Below are positions 1 through 7,742 of a DNA stretch of 39,767 nucleotides, piece after piece; the stretch's first letter is position 1; every line of letters starts with the position of its first letter. Source of the DNA: Bradyrhizobium oropedii (lineage in GTDB: Bacteria; Pseudomonadota; Alphaproteobacteria; Rhizobiales; Xanthobacteraceae); assembly GCF_020889685.1 (NCBI RefSeq), contig NZ_JACMYO010000067.1:1-39767 (forward strand), given 5' to 3'. The notes below the pieces were generated by a model. That model did not search any database, was not told where the DNA came from, and worked only from the letters and a program-made list of their open reading frames with translations. The position numbers and the translations under genes are program-made.

Positions 1-72
1 AACCACAAATGCTGATTGTTGAACGATGCTGGGACGACGAGTCCCGTTCTCAGCACCCGCTGCGGCGTATGG

Positions 73-92
73 GTCCCCGCTTTCGCGGGGAC
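73..92. repeat. REP-like palindromic hairpin
   Basis: A perfect 8-bp inverted repeat GTCCCCGC / GCGGGGAC is separated by TTTC. A second, looser palindrome lies just before it (TGCTG at 27-31 pairs with CAGCA at 51-55, with GGGAC/GTCCC inside). Hairpins of this type next to 'atgggtcc...ggacgac' are frequent between genes in Bradyrhizobium-like genomes. It sits upstream of the HAD gene and downstream of whatever precedes the window. The repeat class is from memory; the palindrome is directly visible. Confidence 0.6.
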
Positions 93-208
93 GACGTTGG
101 GGAAGGAATGGACCGAGCCGGGCCAACCTCAGCACTCCGGTCGCATGCCTGCCGTACAAATCGAGGACATTGCCGCCCGCCCGCAATTTTCGTACACGGT
201 TTCACGCA

Positions 209-835
209 ATGACCTCGCACCTCTCTCCCAATTCCGTCGACGTGCTGCTGTTCGATATCGGCCGCGTCGTGCTCGACATCGACTTCGACAAGGTGATGGC
301 GCACTGGGCGCAGCATGCCGGCTGTGCGCCGACCGAGCTCGCCAGCCGCTTCGTCGTCGACGACAGCTTCAAGCATCATGAGATCGGCCGGATCGACGAC
401 GCGGCGTTCTTCGATCACCTGCGCCGGACGCTCGGCATCGACCTCACCGATGCGCAGTTCCTCGAAGGCTGGAACGCGATCTTCACCGGCGAGATGCCGG
501 GCATCGCCCCTCTGCTCGCGATCGCGGCCAAGCGGATGCCGCTCTACGCCTTCTCCAACACCAACCCGGCCCATGTCGCGCATTTCTCGGTCATCCATGC
601 CGAGCTGCTCGGCCATTTCCGGACCGTGTTCCTGTCCTCGACCATCGGCCATCGGAAACCCGACGCCGCGGCCTACGATCATGTGGTAGAAGCCATCGGC
701 GTGCCGGCGTCGCGGATCCTGTTCTTCGACGACCTGGCCGCCAATATCGAAGGCGCGCGGGCGCGCGGCCTTTATGCCATCCACGTGACATCGACGGATG
801 ACGTGGCAAGGGCTTTGACCGCACTTGGTATTTGA
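209..835 (+). CDS. HAD-family hydrolase (YihX-like phosphatase)
   Basis: A 208-residue protein with the HAD superfamily motifs in order. Motif I is LLFDIGRVVLDID near residue 10, with D-x-G in place of D-x-D as in YihX-like sugar-phosphate phosphatases. Motif II is AFSNTN, motif III is the Lys of HRKPDAAAY, and motif IV is LFFDDL. This predicts a cytosolic Mg-dependent phosphatase, possibly on a small sugar phosphate; the substrate is not readable from sequence. The ATG at 209 fits the usual N-terminus just before motif I, and a longer in-frame extension upstream has no conserved character. It ends 26 bp before moeA on the same strand, so the two may be co-transcribed. Confidence 0.85.
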   Translation: MTSHLSPNSVDVLLFDIGRVVLDIDFDKVMAHWAQHAGCAPTELASRFVVDDSFKHHEIGRIDDAAFFDHLRRTLGIDLTDAQFLEGWNAIFTGEMPGIAPLLAIAAKRMPLYAFSNTNPAHVAHFSVIHAELLGHFRTVFLSSTIGHRKPDAAAYDHVVEAIGVPASRILFFDDLAANIEGARARGLYAIHVTSTDDVARALTALGI

Positions 836-861
836 ACATTGGAATCTTGGGAGTTCTGAGC

Positions 862-2073
862 GTGGCCCTGATGCCGGTTGCCGATGCCCTGTCCGCCGTC
901 CTCGCCGGCGCCGAACCGCTGCCGGAGGAGAAGGTCGTGCTCGATGCCGCCTACCACCGCACCCTGGCGCGCGACCTCGCGGCGCTGCGCACCCAGCCGC
1001 CGCAGCCGATGTCGGCGATGGATGGCTACGCCGTGCGTGCCGCCGACGCCGCTGACCTCTCGGCCCGGCTCAAGGTGATCGGCGAAGTCGCCGCCGGCCG
1101 CCCGTTCGAGCGGACGGTCGGTGCCGGCGAAGCGGTGCGGATCTTTACCGGCGGCGTGATCCCCAAAGGGGCCGACGCCGTCATCATCCAGGAAGATACC
1201 AGGATCGACGGCGACCGCATCGCGATCACCGAGGTCGCAACTGCCGGACGGCACATTCGCCCGGCCGGCGTCGATTTCCGCGAGGGTGACGTGCTGCTCG
1301 GGGCCGGCAGCCACCTCTCCGACCGCGCGCTCTCGCTGGCGGCCGCCATGAACTATCCGGAACTCGCCGTCCGCCGCCGTCCGAAGGTCGCGGTGCTCGC
1401 AACCGGCGACGAGCTGGTGATGCCGGGCGCAAAGCCAGGCCCCGGCCAGATCGTCTATTCCAACGGCTATGCGCTGCGGGCGCTGGCCCGCGCCGAAGGC
1501 GCCGAGACCGTCGATCTCGGGATTGCTGCCGACACCGTGGAAGCGACCACCGCCGGCATCCGCCGGGCGCGCGAGACCGGCGCCGATGTCCTGATCACCA
1601 CCGGCGGGGCGTCGGTCGGCGACCACGATCTGGTCAAGCAGTCGCTGGAGGCCGAGGGCGTCGACATGGCGTTCTGGCGGATCGCGATGCGGCCCGGCAA
1701 GCCGATGATGCACGGCCGGCTCGGTGCGATGCGGGTGATCGGCCTGCCCGGCAATCCGGTGTCCTCCTATGTCTGCGCCTTCCTGTTTCTGGTGCCGTTG
1801 ATTCGGGCGCTGAGCGGCCGAAAGACGATCCATCATGTACGCGCGACCGCTCTGCTCGGCCGCGACCTCGCCGCCAACGACCAGCGCGAGGACTATCTGC
1901 GCGCGCGTCTCGAGGAGCGCGAGGACGGCACGCTGATCGCAACGCCGGTGACGCAGCAGGATAGTTCACTGCTCGGGAATCTCGCTGCGGCACGGGCACT
2001 TCTCGTGCGTCCGCCGTTTGCGCCTGCCGCCGTCAAAGGCAGCGAATGCGAGATCCTGACGTTGCCTGAGTGA
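862..2073 (+). CDS. moeA: Molybdopterin molybdenumtransferase MoeA
   Basis: A 403-residue MoeA/Glp-type enzyme that inserts molybdate into adenylylated molybdopterin in the last step of Mo-cofactor synthesis. Visible family signatures are the N-terminal SAMDGYAV (MoeA domain III), the MoCF-binding stretch TTGGASVGDHD, MRPGKP and GLPGNPVSS, and a C-terminal beta domain with REDYLRA. The start is set at GTG 862 because GGGAG lies 8 bases upstream (849-853); ATG 871 is an alternative. Length is normal for the family. In related genomes moeA sits in a trpDC-moaC-moeA-lexA string; here a HAD gene occupies the upstream position. Confidence 0.95.
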   Translation: MALMPVADALSAVLAGAEPLPEEKVVLDAAYHRTLARDLAALRTQPPQPMSAMDGYAVRAADAADLSARLKVIGEVAAGRPFERTVGAGEAVRIFTGGVIPKGADAVIIQEDTRIDGDRIAITEVATAGRHIRPAGVDFREGDVLLGAGSHLSDRALSLAAAMNYPELAVRRRPKVAVLATGDELVMPGAKPGPGQIVYSNGYALRALARAEGAETVDLGIAADTVEATTAGIRRARETGADVLITTGGASVGDHDLVKQSLEAEGVDMAFWRIAMRPGKPMMHGRLGAMRVIGLPGNPVSSYVCAFLFLVPLIRALSGRKTIHHVRATALLGRDLAANDQREDYLRARLEEREDGTLIATPVTQQDSSLLGNLAAARALLVRPPFAPAAVKGSECEILTLPE

Positions 2074-2136
2074 GGCCTTCGCGGCTCACCGATTTGCGCG
2101 TTGCAGAACACGTTCACCGGAAATTAAGTGGTTGCG

Positions 2137-2151
2137 GAACACATATCGAAC
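2137..2151. promoter_or_regulatory. LexA-binding SOS box of lexA
   Basis: GAAC-ACATATC-GAAC is a direct repeat with 7-bp spacing, which on the minus strand reads GTTC-N7-GTTC, the established alphaproteobacterial LexA operator. It lies 166 bp before the lexA start in a 244-bp leader. A second, imperfect copy (GTTC-ATGATTT-GTTT) lies at 2163-2177. Both fit lexA autoregulation. Confidence 0.8.
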
Positions 2152-2317
2152 ATATAGTGTCCGTTCATGATTTGTTTCGAGTACTGGTGTCTACAATCGG
2201 GAGGCCGCCAGGGAGCAGTGCAACGAGCGCCACGCTCCTGAGGTCACGCCCGGCCTGCAGGCCCCACCTGAAGAGTCTCGGAATCGAACGACGCTATCAA
2301 CCGGGGGAATACTCGAG

Positions 2318-3022
2318 ATGCTCACGCGCAAACAGTACGAACTTCTGCGTTTCATCAATGAACGTCTGAAAGAGGCCGGCGTGCCGCCCTCCTTCGACGA
2401 GATGAAGGATGCGCTCGACCTGCGCTCGAAGTCCGGTATCCACCGCCTGATCACTGCGCTCGAGGAGCGCGGCTTCATCCGCCGCCTGCCCAACCGCGCC
2501 CGCGCCATCGAAGTCATCAAGCTGCCCGAGCTCTCGGCCGGCGCCGGCAACGGCCGTCGCGGCTTCACGCCGAGCGTCATCGAAGGCACGCTCGGCAAGC
2601 GTACCAGCACGCCGCCGATCGCCGAGGACGACGGCAACCGTCCGGTCGCGGTCCCGGTGATGGGTCGGATCGCCGCCGGTACGCCGATCGAGGCGCTGCA
2701 GACCCGCAGCCACACCATCAGCGTGCCGCCCGACATGCTCGGCTCCGGCGAACATTATGCGCTGGAAGTGCGCGGCGACTCGATGGTCGATGCCGGCATC
2801 CTCGACGGCGATATGGCGCTGATCCAGCGCAACGACGTCGCCAACACCGGCGACATCGTGGTGGCGCTGATCGACGAGGAGGAAGCCACCCTGAAGCGCT
2901 TCCGCCGCCGTGGCGCGTCGATCGCGCTGGAGCCGGCCAATACCGCCTATGAAGTGCGCATCCTGCCGCCGAACCGGGTCCGCATCCAGGGCAAGCTGAT
3001 CGGCCTTTATCGCAAATACTGA
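2318..3022 (+). CDS. lexA: LexA repressor
   Basis: A 234-residue SOS master repressor. The N-terminal winged helix (about residues 1-65, MLTRKQYELL..., SKSGIHRLI recognition region) binds SOS boxes. The peptidase S24 domain follows, with the self-cleavage Ala120-Gly121 bond in RIAAGTPIEA, nucleophile Ser155 in RGDSMVDAG and general base Lys193 in EATLKRF, all intact. RecA on single-stranded DNA triggers autocleavage and derepression. The ATG at 2318 is preceded by a GGGGGA stretch. The promoter region carries an SOS box at 2137-2151. A matching box lies before the replication operon of the mobile island only a few kilobases from this gene, so LexA may also repress the island. Confidence 0.97.
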   Translation: MLTRKQYELLRFINERLKEAGVPPSFDEMKDALDLRSKSGIHRLITALEERGFIRRLPNRARAIEVIKLPELSAGAGNGRRGFTPSVIEGTLGKRTSTPPIAEDDGNRPVAVPVMGRIAAGTPIEALQTRSHTISVPPDMLGSGEHYALEVRGDSMVDAGILDGDMALIQRNDVANTGDIVVALIDEEEATLKRFRRRGASIALEPANTAYEVRILPPNRVRIQGKLIGLYRKY

Positions 3023-3030
3023 GGGCTGCG

Positions 3031-3059
3031 AGGAACGAGCGACACATCGGATCGTTCCT
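3031..3059 (+). terminator. Inverted repeat after lexA
   Basis: A perfect 8-bp inverted repeat AGGAACGA / TCGTTCCT with a 13-bp loop starts 8 bp after the lexA stop. There is no strong T-run after it, so it is either a weak intrinsic terminator or an RNA-stabilising hairpin. Confidence 0.45.
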
Positions 3060-3265
3060 TGGAAGAGATAGCGCAGCATGCGGCCAGCCCGATGCGCTCC
3101 GATAACTCTCACGCAGTGTCGCGTGTTTGTGATTGAGGCGAACTCGGGCCAGTCGTACAATCGCCCAGAAACGAGCAGACGCTCGTTCGCTATCGTCCAC
3201 TCTGGTAGAGGCCCCATGCCTCAAGGAGAGGCACGGGTCGCTACCTCGAAATGAGGAGCCATCCG

Positions 3266-3694
3266 ATGTGTGACTATAGTCTGCACGCCGTGGCATCGCG
3301 CCCCGCCATTGTCGGAGAGACGCTGATCACGACGACTTTCCGCGGCACGTCGACCCGCGGCTTTGCTTCGGAGAACGATCCCACGGTCGCGGTCTGCATG
3401 CTGCCGGGCACCGAACTCGCTTTCGCCGAGAACGTTCGCTACGACAGCCGCTGGATCTGGACCAAGACGATGAATTTCCGCGTCGGTGTGTTCAACGAAG
3501 TCGAACCCGACGTTCCCGATCGCCATCATGACGCGGTCGAATTCCCCGACGGCAGCCACGTGCTGGTGACCCAGCTCGTCGAGGGACAGCGCGTCAGCGT
3601 GCTGCAATTGCCGGCACTGCATCCGCCGGTCGAGCAGAAGCCGAAGGTTGTGGAGCGGCGCCCCTCCACGTTCGCAACGCTGTTTTTGGGTTGA
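3266..3694 (+). CDS. Conserved hypothetical protein (142 aa)
   Basis: I do not recognise a named domain. The protein starts MCDYSLHAV, has no signal peptide or membrane segment, and looks cytosolic and globular, with a beta-rich composition and a C-terminal tail rich in Pro, Lys and Val ending STFATLFLG. The start at ATG 3266 is favoured over 3251 because GAGGAG lies 7 bases upstream. It stands alone between lexA and a second small gene, with about 240 bp of non-coding leader. GC content and codon use match the backbone, so it is a resident gene and not island cargo. Confidence 0.75.
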   Translation: MCDYSLHAVASRPAIVGETLITTTFRGTSTRGFASENDPTVAVCMLPGTELAFAENVRYDSRWIWTKTMNFRVGVFNEVEPDVPDRHHDAVEFPDGSHVLVTQLVEGQRVSVLQLPALHPPVEQKPKVVERRPSTFATLFLG

Positions 3695-3839
3695 ACGCAT
3701 CGTCGCCGCGGAATGCGCCATTCAGCGGCGGATGACCTAAGCGATTTGGAGCGACCCCGGACATCCGGTTCCGGGGCGCCGCAGGAGATTTGCGTCGGCG
3801 GGCGCCTTGGAGCATCATCGTGCACGGAGGACGTGCGCG

Positions 3840-4067
3840 GTGGTCGATAAGGTCACTTGGCAAAAAGCTGGACGCGTCACCGAACCGGGCCGCTACATGT
3901 TCCGGTTCGGTTGGCTGACGGTGACGGCTGACGACCTGAAGGTCTGGGAGCAATTTCCCGAGGCTTCCTTTACCCTCGTCAAGAAGCCCGACGCCGGCCC
4001 CGATTCCGACGAGTACCATCTCGGCCTATTCGAACTGCCGGCCGGCCCCTCGCCGGACCACGGCTAA
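3840..4067 (+). CDS. Small conserved hypothetical protein (75 aa)
   Basis: A small protein of unknown function with motifs VTWQKAGRVTEPGRYMFRFGW and LKVWEQFPEASF; it is compact, aromatic-rich and likely a beta-sheet fold. The GTG start at 3840 is chosen because GGAGG (3826-3830) lies 9 bases upstream; an upstream ATG at 3807 would add residues without a ribosome site. Its stop codon overlaps the comEC stop on the opposite strand by four bases, so the two genes converge. Confidence 0.65.
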   Translation: MVDKVTWQKAGRVTEPGRYMFRFGWLTVTADDLKVWEQFPEASFTLVKKPDAGPDSDEYHLGLFELPAGPSPDHG

Positions 4068-5137
4068 TCTTCGCCCTGCAAATCCGTCTCGGCCGGGGTC
4101 GCATCGACGGCGGGCCGCGGCGTGGTGGCGGGTGCACGCAACGTTGTCTCGCTGTCACCGTCGCCGGGAACCGCAGGCGACCACGGCCGGTCGATCCCGC
4201 CGGGCTTGACCGCATCGATGGCGTAGCCGTCACGGGTCCTGCGCAGCACCAGAGCACCGTGGCGTCGCAACCGCTCGGCATCGATCACCGAGGCTGCGCA
4301 GCCCCGCGGCGGCGGAGGCCGGGCCGTCACGATCAGTGCCGCACGCTCGCAATCGTCGGCCAGCGCCTCAGGGCGCACGGCCAGCGCGACGAAGCCGCCG
4401 TTCGAGCTCTGGGTCACACAGCCGCTCGGATCGCAGGACACGCCCTCGCCGAGCGACGCATCGGTCGCGGTCCGCGCATCGGCATCCGCCGCCAGCCACT
4501 CCTTCACGAGAAAGGCGTCCTTGGCGCTGTGCATCAGATGCAGCCGCCCGTCGCCGCCACGCACCGCGACGTTGCGGCCGTCGGCGGAGACCAGCACGTC
4601 CGGCCGCGGCACAAGCAGCGCCCAGACCGAGGCCGCCACCAGCAGCACCGCGCCCGACCAGCGCAGCGGCGTGCGCAACAGGCCGAGCAGGACGAGGCCC
4701 GCACTTGCAACGATCAGAGGCCCGATCCCGAACGCCGCCATCCGACCGACCGCACCGGGCAGCGCGGCGACCCATTGCGTCACCAGGATCATCCAGTCGA
4801 TGCCAAAGCCCATGATCGCCCAGAACACGCCGTCGAACCCGAACGGCATGGCGAGGAGCCCGAGCATACCGGCCGGCATCACGATCGCCGAAACCACCGG
4901 CATCGCCGCGAGGTTCGCAAGCAGCCCGTACGGCGTCACGCGGTGGAAATGGAATGCGGCATAGGGCGTCGTCGCGAGCCCCGCCACCAGCGAGGCAAGC
5001 ATCAGCATCGTGAGCTCACGCCCGCCCCACAGCGCAACGCGCGCGGTCGCCGAATGATCCGGCGACGCCAGCAGGTTCGGCAGCCCGATCTGCACCAGCG
5101 CCACGAGGCCGAGCGTCGCGGCAAACGACATCTGGAA
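4064..5137 (-). pseudogene. comEC: comEC, 3' part (split by island insertion)
   Basis: The C-terminal 355 residues of the ComEC/Rec2 DNA-uptake channel, starting MSFAATLGLVALVQIG. It has several membrane helices of the competence domain (for example LLANLAAMPVVSAIVMPAGML and GPLIVASAGLVLLGLL), then a soluble, degenerate metallo-beta-lactamase-like region. The N-terminal 407 residues lie about 30.5 kb away at 35635-36855. Joining ...HPSFQ to MSFAATL restores a normal 762-residue protein with no lost or gained base. Upstream of the Met the frame runs into island sequence and a stop near 5163. This part could be translated from its own ATG (5129-5131) but would lack half of the pore. Convergent with the small gene at 3840-4067. 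Confidence 0.92.
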
Positions 5138-5138
5138 G
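5131..5138. repeat. attL core (TCTGGAAG)
   Basis: The left copy of the 8-bp core. On the comEC side it continues as comEC codons; on the island side it runs GTTAGATGC. The island side shares T and GATGC at the same spacing with the comEC side of attR (TCTGGAAG-n-T-nn-GATGC), so similarity extends imperfectly beyond the core. Confidence 0.8.
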
Positions 5139-5178
5139 GTTAGATGCCGATTCCGATAGCATTAGCATTCCCAACAAG

Positions 5179-6312
5179 TTAGTTGACCTTCTGTACCTTG
5201 CTCCGGGGATTTTTCCGGGACTTCGCGAGCCGCTCAACCGCTGCGGCAACATCCTCATCCAACACATGGGCGTATCGGAGCGTGCTCTTTATGTCGCGGT
5301 GGTTCAGCGCCTTCTGCACGAGCTTAAGATTGCCGCTGTCCCGCAGCAGCTTGGTCCCGAAGTCGTGGCGGAAGTCGTGGAACCGAAAATCCTTCACGCC
5401 CGCCCTGGTCCGCACAATCTGCCAAGCGGATTTGGCACCATTGTAGGACAACGGATAGCGCTGGCCCCTCACCCGGCCGAGCCGCTTGTTGCCGTAGACG
5501 GCGAGATAGGTGAAGACAAACTCGGTGTGTTGTCCCTGCAGCGGAAACAGGATCTCCCGCACCGCCGGGGTAATCGGAAACACCACGCGCCGGCCGCCCT
5601 TCCCGGTTCGGACGATCTGCTTGGAGCCGAAGTTGACCTCCGACCAACGCAACGTCACGCACTCCTTCAACCGCATGCCACTGGCACGGACGAAGCCAAA
5701 GAACGGGCCGTAGTCGTCGCGCATCGCCTCATCGATCGCGTCGGCTTCCTCGCTCTTCAATTCACGGACCCGCTCCTCCGGCTCGGGCAAGATCAGCTCA
5801 TCCCATTTCGGCTCGGCCTCGAATAACGCGCCCTCAGCCTTGGCGAAGGCGAATAGCCGCTGCAGCACCTTGGTGGCCGAGCGGTTCACGGTGGCATTGG
5901 AGATTAGCGGCAACGCCTCATCTTCCTTCTTGGTCCGCTTGCCGCGCCGCGACACCCGATGACCACGGCGCCACGCCACAAGCTCTTTAGCCGCCTTGTG
6001 GTCGATGTCAGTCAGCGATTTGGCCTCGCCGAAATAATCGATCAGTCGCGCGAGGTTTGTTTCAGTCGCCTTCGGCTCAGCATCGTACTGCGCCTGATCA
6101 TTCCACAATCGGTCGGCCACATCATCAATCGCAAGCGATGCTTTCGCGCGACTGGCGGCCTTTATCAGCTTCCTGGCCCGTTCCTGCTCTGCGGCCTCGA
6201 ATTTGAGGGCGTCTTTGCGCGACGTGCATTTCGTTGAGCCATGAAACCGATGACCGTTGATCTGGAAATCGAATTGGTAGTACGGGGAACGCTTGTCGCG
6301 GTAGACAGACAC
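5179..6312 (-). CDS. int: Tyrosine recombinase (island integrase)
   Basis: A 377-residue phage-type integrase. The N-terminal arm-binding region (residues 1-50, SPYYQFDFQINGHRFHGST) and an SAM-like core-binding domain (about 55-165) precede the catalytic domain. The catalytic set is complete: Arg214 (SGMRLKE), Lys238 (TGKGG), His312 and Arg315 (FHDFRHDFGT), His338 (LNHRD) and nucleophile Tyr347 (TLRYAHV). It should catalyse site-specific integration into comEC at TCTGGAAG and, with a directionality factor, excision. It lies 40 bp from attL and reads toward the end of the element, so in the circular form it would read across attP into the replication operon. A helix-turn-helix gene lies immediately upstream and may be co-transcribed. 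Confidence 0.95.
   Translation of the reverse strand: MSVYRDKRSPYYQFDFQINGHRFHGSTKCTSRKDALKFEAAEQERARKLIKAASRAKASLAIDDVADRLWNDQAQYDAEPKATETNLARLIDYFGEAKSLTDIDHKAAKELVAWRRGHRVSRRGKRTKKEDEALPLISNATVNRSATKVLQRLFAFAKAEGALFEAEPKWDELILPEPEERVRELKSEEADAIDEAMRDDYGPFFGFVRASGMRLKECVTLRWSEVNFGSKQIVRTGKGGRRVVFPITPAVREILFPLQGQHTEFVFTYLAVYGNKRLGRVRGQRYPLSYNGAKSAWQIVRTRAGVKDFRFHDFRHDFGTKLLRDSGNLKLVQKALNHRDIKSTLRYAHVLDEDVAAAVERLAKSRKNPRSKVQKVN
5201..5227. repeat. Left terminal repeat, candidate integrase arm site
   Basis: Two tandem TCCGGG-A-type units 12 bp apart, matching 24 of 27 positions with 35472-35498 at the other end and in the same orientation. This copy overlaps the 3' end of the integrase gene (codons for AKSRKNPRS). 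Short direct repeats on both sides of a core are typical arm-type sites of tyrosine recombinases. The role is inferred. Confidence 0.5.
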
Positions 6313-6497
6313 ACTTCCCTCCTGCGGCGTCTCTCCAGAAATTCTTGAATGTCTTGCTCTGTGTATCGTCGGCGCGGGCGCTTCTTACCCCGGCCGACGT
6401 TGATGTAGCTGATCTCGCCGTCTGCCGTGAACGCGGCAAGCTGCTCGACGGTAATGCCGAGCCGCATGGCGGTCTCTTTGGGCGTCAGGGGGATCAC
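6165..6497 (-). CDS. Helix-turn-helix protein next to int (possible Xis/MerR-like)
   Basis: A protein of about 110 residues whose first 60 residues form a helix-turn-helix/excisionase-like module: LTPKETAMRLGITVEQLAAF, then a wing (INVGRGKKRPRRRYTEQDIQEFL). The family binds DNA and often controls int or helps excision. A GTG start at 6497 is proposed because GGAG lies 10 bases upstream and the HTH begins directly after; an ATG at 6626 would add an unconserved leader. The frame runs on past the int start codon (6312) for 148 bp as a basic Ser/Arg-rich tail, a long overlap for two real genes, so the true end may be earlier than the stop or this tail may be unconstrained. Confidence 0.7.
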   Translation of the reverse strand: MIPLTPKETAMRLGITVEQLAAFTADGEISYINVGRGKKRPRRRYTEQDIQEFLERRRRREVCLSTATSVPRTTNSISRSTVIGFMAQRNARRAKTPSNSRPQSRNGPGS

Positions 6498-6774
6498 GTC
6501 AGATAGGCTCCATTGGGCGCTCGGCCTGCCAAGCCACAAGCGCCGTGGTTCGCTACTTCCGCGAAACCGAGGCCCAATGAAAGGGAATGGATTTCGCGCT
6601 TTCCCGCTGGCAACGGGGCAAATCAATGCATCAATGCTGGAGCAGATGCGGGTGGCGCATCAATGGGTCGGTATCCAAGTTTTTCGGCCCGGCACCCCGG
6701 TGAGACGTTCACGAAGTGGTGAGATCAGGAGCAACAGGCCCACCGATAGGACCGGCGGGCCGCAGTATCAGCCT

Positions 6775-7320
6775 TCACCCCATGGTCCCCTGAAACGCGT
6801 CCTGCGTCCCTGCCTGCTCGAGCAAGCCGCCATAGTCCCCGATGCCGGTCTCCGCGGGATCCTTCTCGAGATCGCGCTGCCCTCCCGCGACCCATCGTTC
6901 CTGACTCTCATTCTGGTCAAGGCTGCCAAGGCTCGGCTCAATATCCGCCGTGTCGTGCTCGGCGTCAGACGCTGCCGGCGCCTCAGTAAAGTACTGCCGG
7001 GACGCGTGTGTCTGGTCCACCATACGGTCGAAGGTCCCAAGGTCCATTTCCCGATCGTCGCCTCCACGGCCCGCACCGAGGCCGGGAAACGCCTCCTGGA
7101 AGCCGAGCCACGGTTCGTCGTCGTCGTCCGGCTCCCGCTCCATGTGGTTATCAGTGTCGTCGAGAAACCGGATCAGCCTGGCTATCTCGTCCATGGCCTC
7201 ACGGCGGAGGCGCCAGATGGTCTTGAATATCTGCTCTGGGGGAATGTCGGTCGGGTGATAAACTGGCCCTTGGTCGGGCACACGCAAAGCTGTGCTATTC
7301 TCAGAATCAACCTGAGGCAT
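6775..7320 (-). CDS. Acidic conserved hypothetical protein (181 aa)
   Basis: No known domain. The protein is acidic, with a conserved-looking core IFKTIWRLRREAMDEIARLI followed by DDTDNHMEREPDDDDEPWLGFQE and a low-complexity Asp/Gly/Gln-rich C-terminal half. I recall this core from rhizobial island proteins, without an assigned role. The start at ATG 7320 is chosen because GGAG lies 6 bases upstream; ATG 7332 is an alternative. It is divergent from the ribbon-helix-helix gene at 7416, and the 95-bp space between them carries a repeated AATACCAAA that could be a shared operator. Confidence 0.7.
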   Translation of the reverse strand: MPQVDSENSTALRVPDQGPVYHPTDIPPEQIFKTIWRLRREAMDEIARLIRFLDDTDNHMEREPDDDDEPWLGFQEAFPGLGAGRGGDDREMDLGTFDRMVDQTHASRQYFTEAPAASDAEHDTADIEPSLGSLDQNESQERWVAGGQRDLEKDPAETGIGDYGGLLEQAGTQDAFQGTMG

Positions 7321-7404
7321 GGGTCGCTCCATGGTTTGGGCTAGGCCCGACGTCGCGCTTCCAACACGACGGCGGGCCGCTTGCTTTTCAAGCCTGAAAA
7401 CGGT

Positions 7405-7435
7405 AATACCAAATTGTGAAAAAGGCAATACCAAA
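7405..7435. promoter_or_regulatory. Direct repeat AATACCAAA, candidate operator
   Basis: AATACCAAA occurs at 7405-7413 and again at 7427-7435, 22 bp (two helical turns) apart, around the start of the ribbon-helix-helix gene and in the promoter space of the divergent gene. Ribbon-helix-helix proteins commonly repress their own promoters through spaced repeats. Function is inferred. Confidence 0.35.
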
Positions 7436-7628
7436 ACGAGTCGGCGGGAAAAGGCCTGGAGCAGGCCGCCCGGCAACGGGCAGAGATCCCGCACGCACGT
7501 TTCGACTCTCCGACAAGTTCATCACCGCGGTCGACGCGTGGGCCGCCGCGCAGCCCGACACCCCTGGCCGCTCCGAAGCCATCCGCCGGCTGGTCGAGAT
7601 CGGGCTGAGGGCGAAGAAATCGCACTGA
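7416..7628 (+). CDS. Ribbon-helix-helix-like DNA-binding protein (70 aa)
   Basis: A small basic protein with the layout of a CopG/Arc-type regulator. A Lys/Gly/Arg-rich arm (VGGKRPGAGRPATGRD) is followed by a beta strand (ARTFRLSDKF), helix 1 (ITAVDAWAAAQPD) and helix 2 (RSEAIRRLVEIGL). The RSEAIRRLV segment is typical of the fold. It probably dimerises and binds operator DNA, perhaps the AATACCAAA repeats around its own start. The start is GTG 7416 without a strong ribosome site. It is divergent from the acidic protein gene at 6775-7320, and its target beyond the local promoter cannot be read. Confidence 0.8.
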   Translation: MKKAIPKRVGGKRPGAGRPATGRDPARTFRLSDKFITAVDAWAAAQPDTPGRSEAIRRLVEIGLRAKKSH

Positions 7629-7742
7629 TGAGTGCGCCAGGGGCCCTTCCCGTTGTGGGTGGTTGGACCCGGTAGTTCAGCAACTAAACCGGACGTGAGG
7701 TGTTTTAAATTCGGGCGACTTTCTAAAAGCTGGGAGAGTCCG

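Noticed and set aside
50..1836. Long open frames on the minus strand opposite the HAD gene and moeA
   Set aside because: Arg/Gly/Asp-rich translations without motifs, explained as antisense shadows of high-GC coding sequence.
2191..3296. Minus-strand frames across lexA
   Set aside because: They mirror lexA codons; no ribosome site or family pattern.
4259..5143. 294-codon plus-strand frame opposite comEC
   Set aside because: Composition (Arg, His, Gln, Pro) is typical of antisense reading of a membrane-protein gene.
6427..7344. 305-codon plus-strand frame opposite the HTH and acidic-protein genes
   Set aside because: Spans two opposite genes and their spacer; no recognisable fold.
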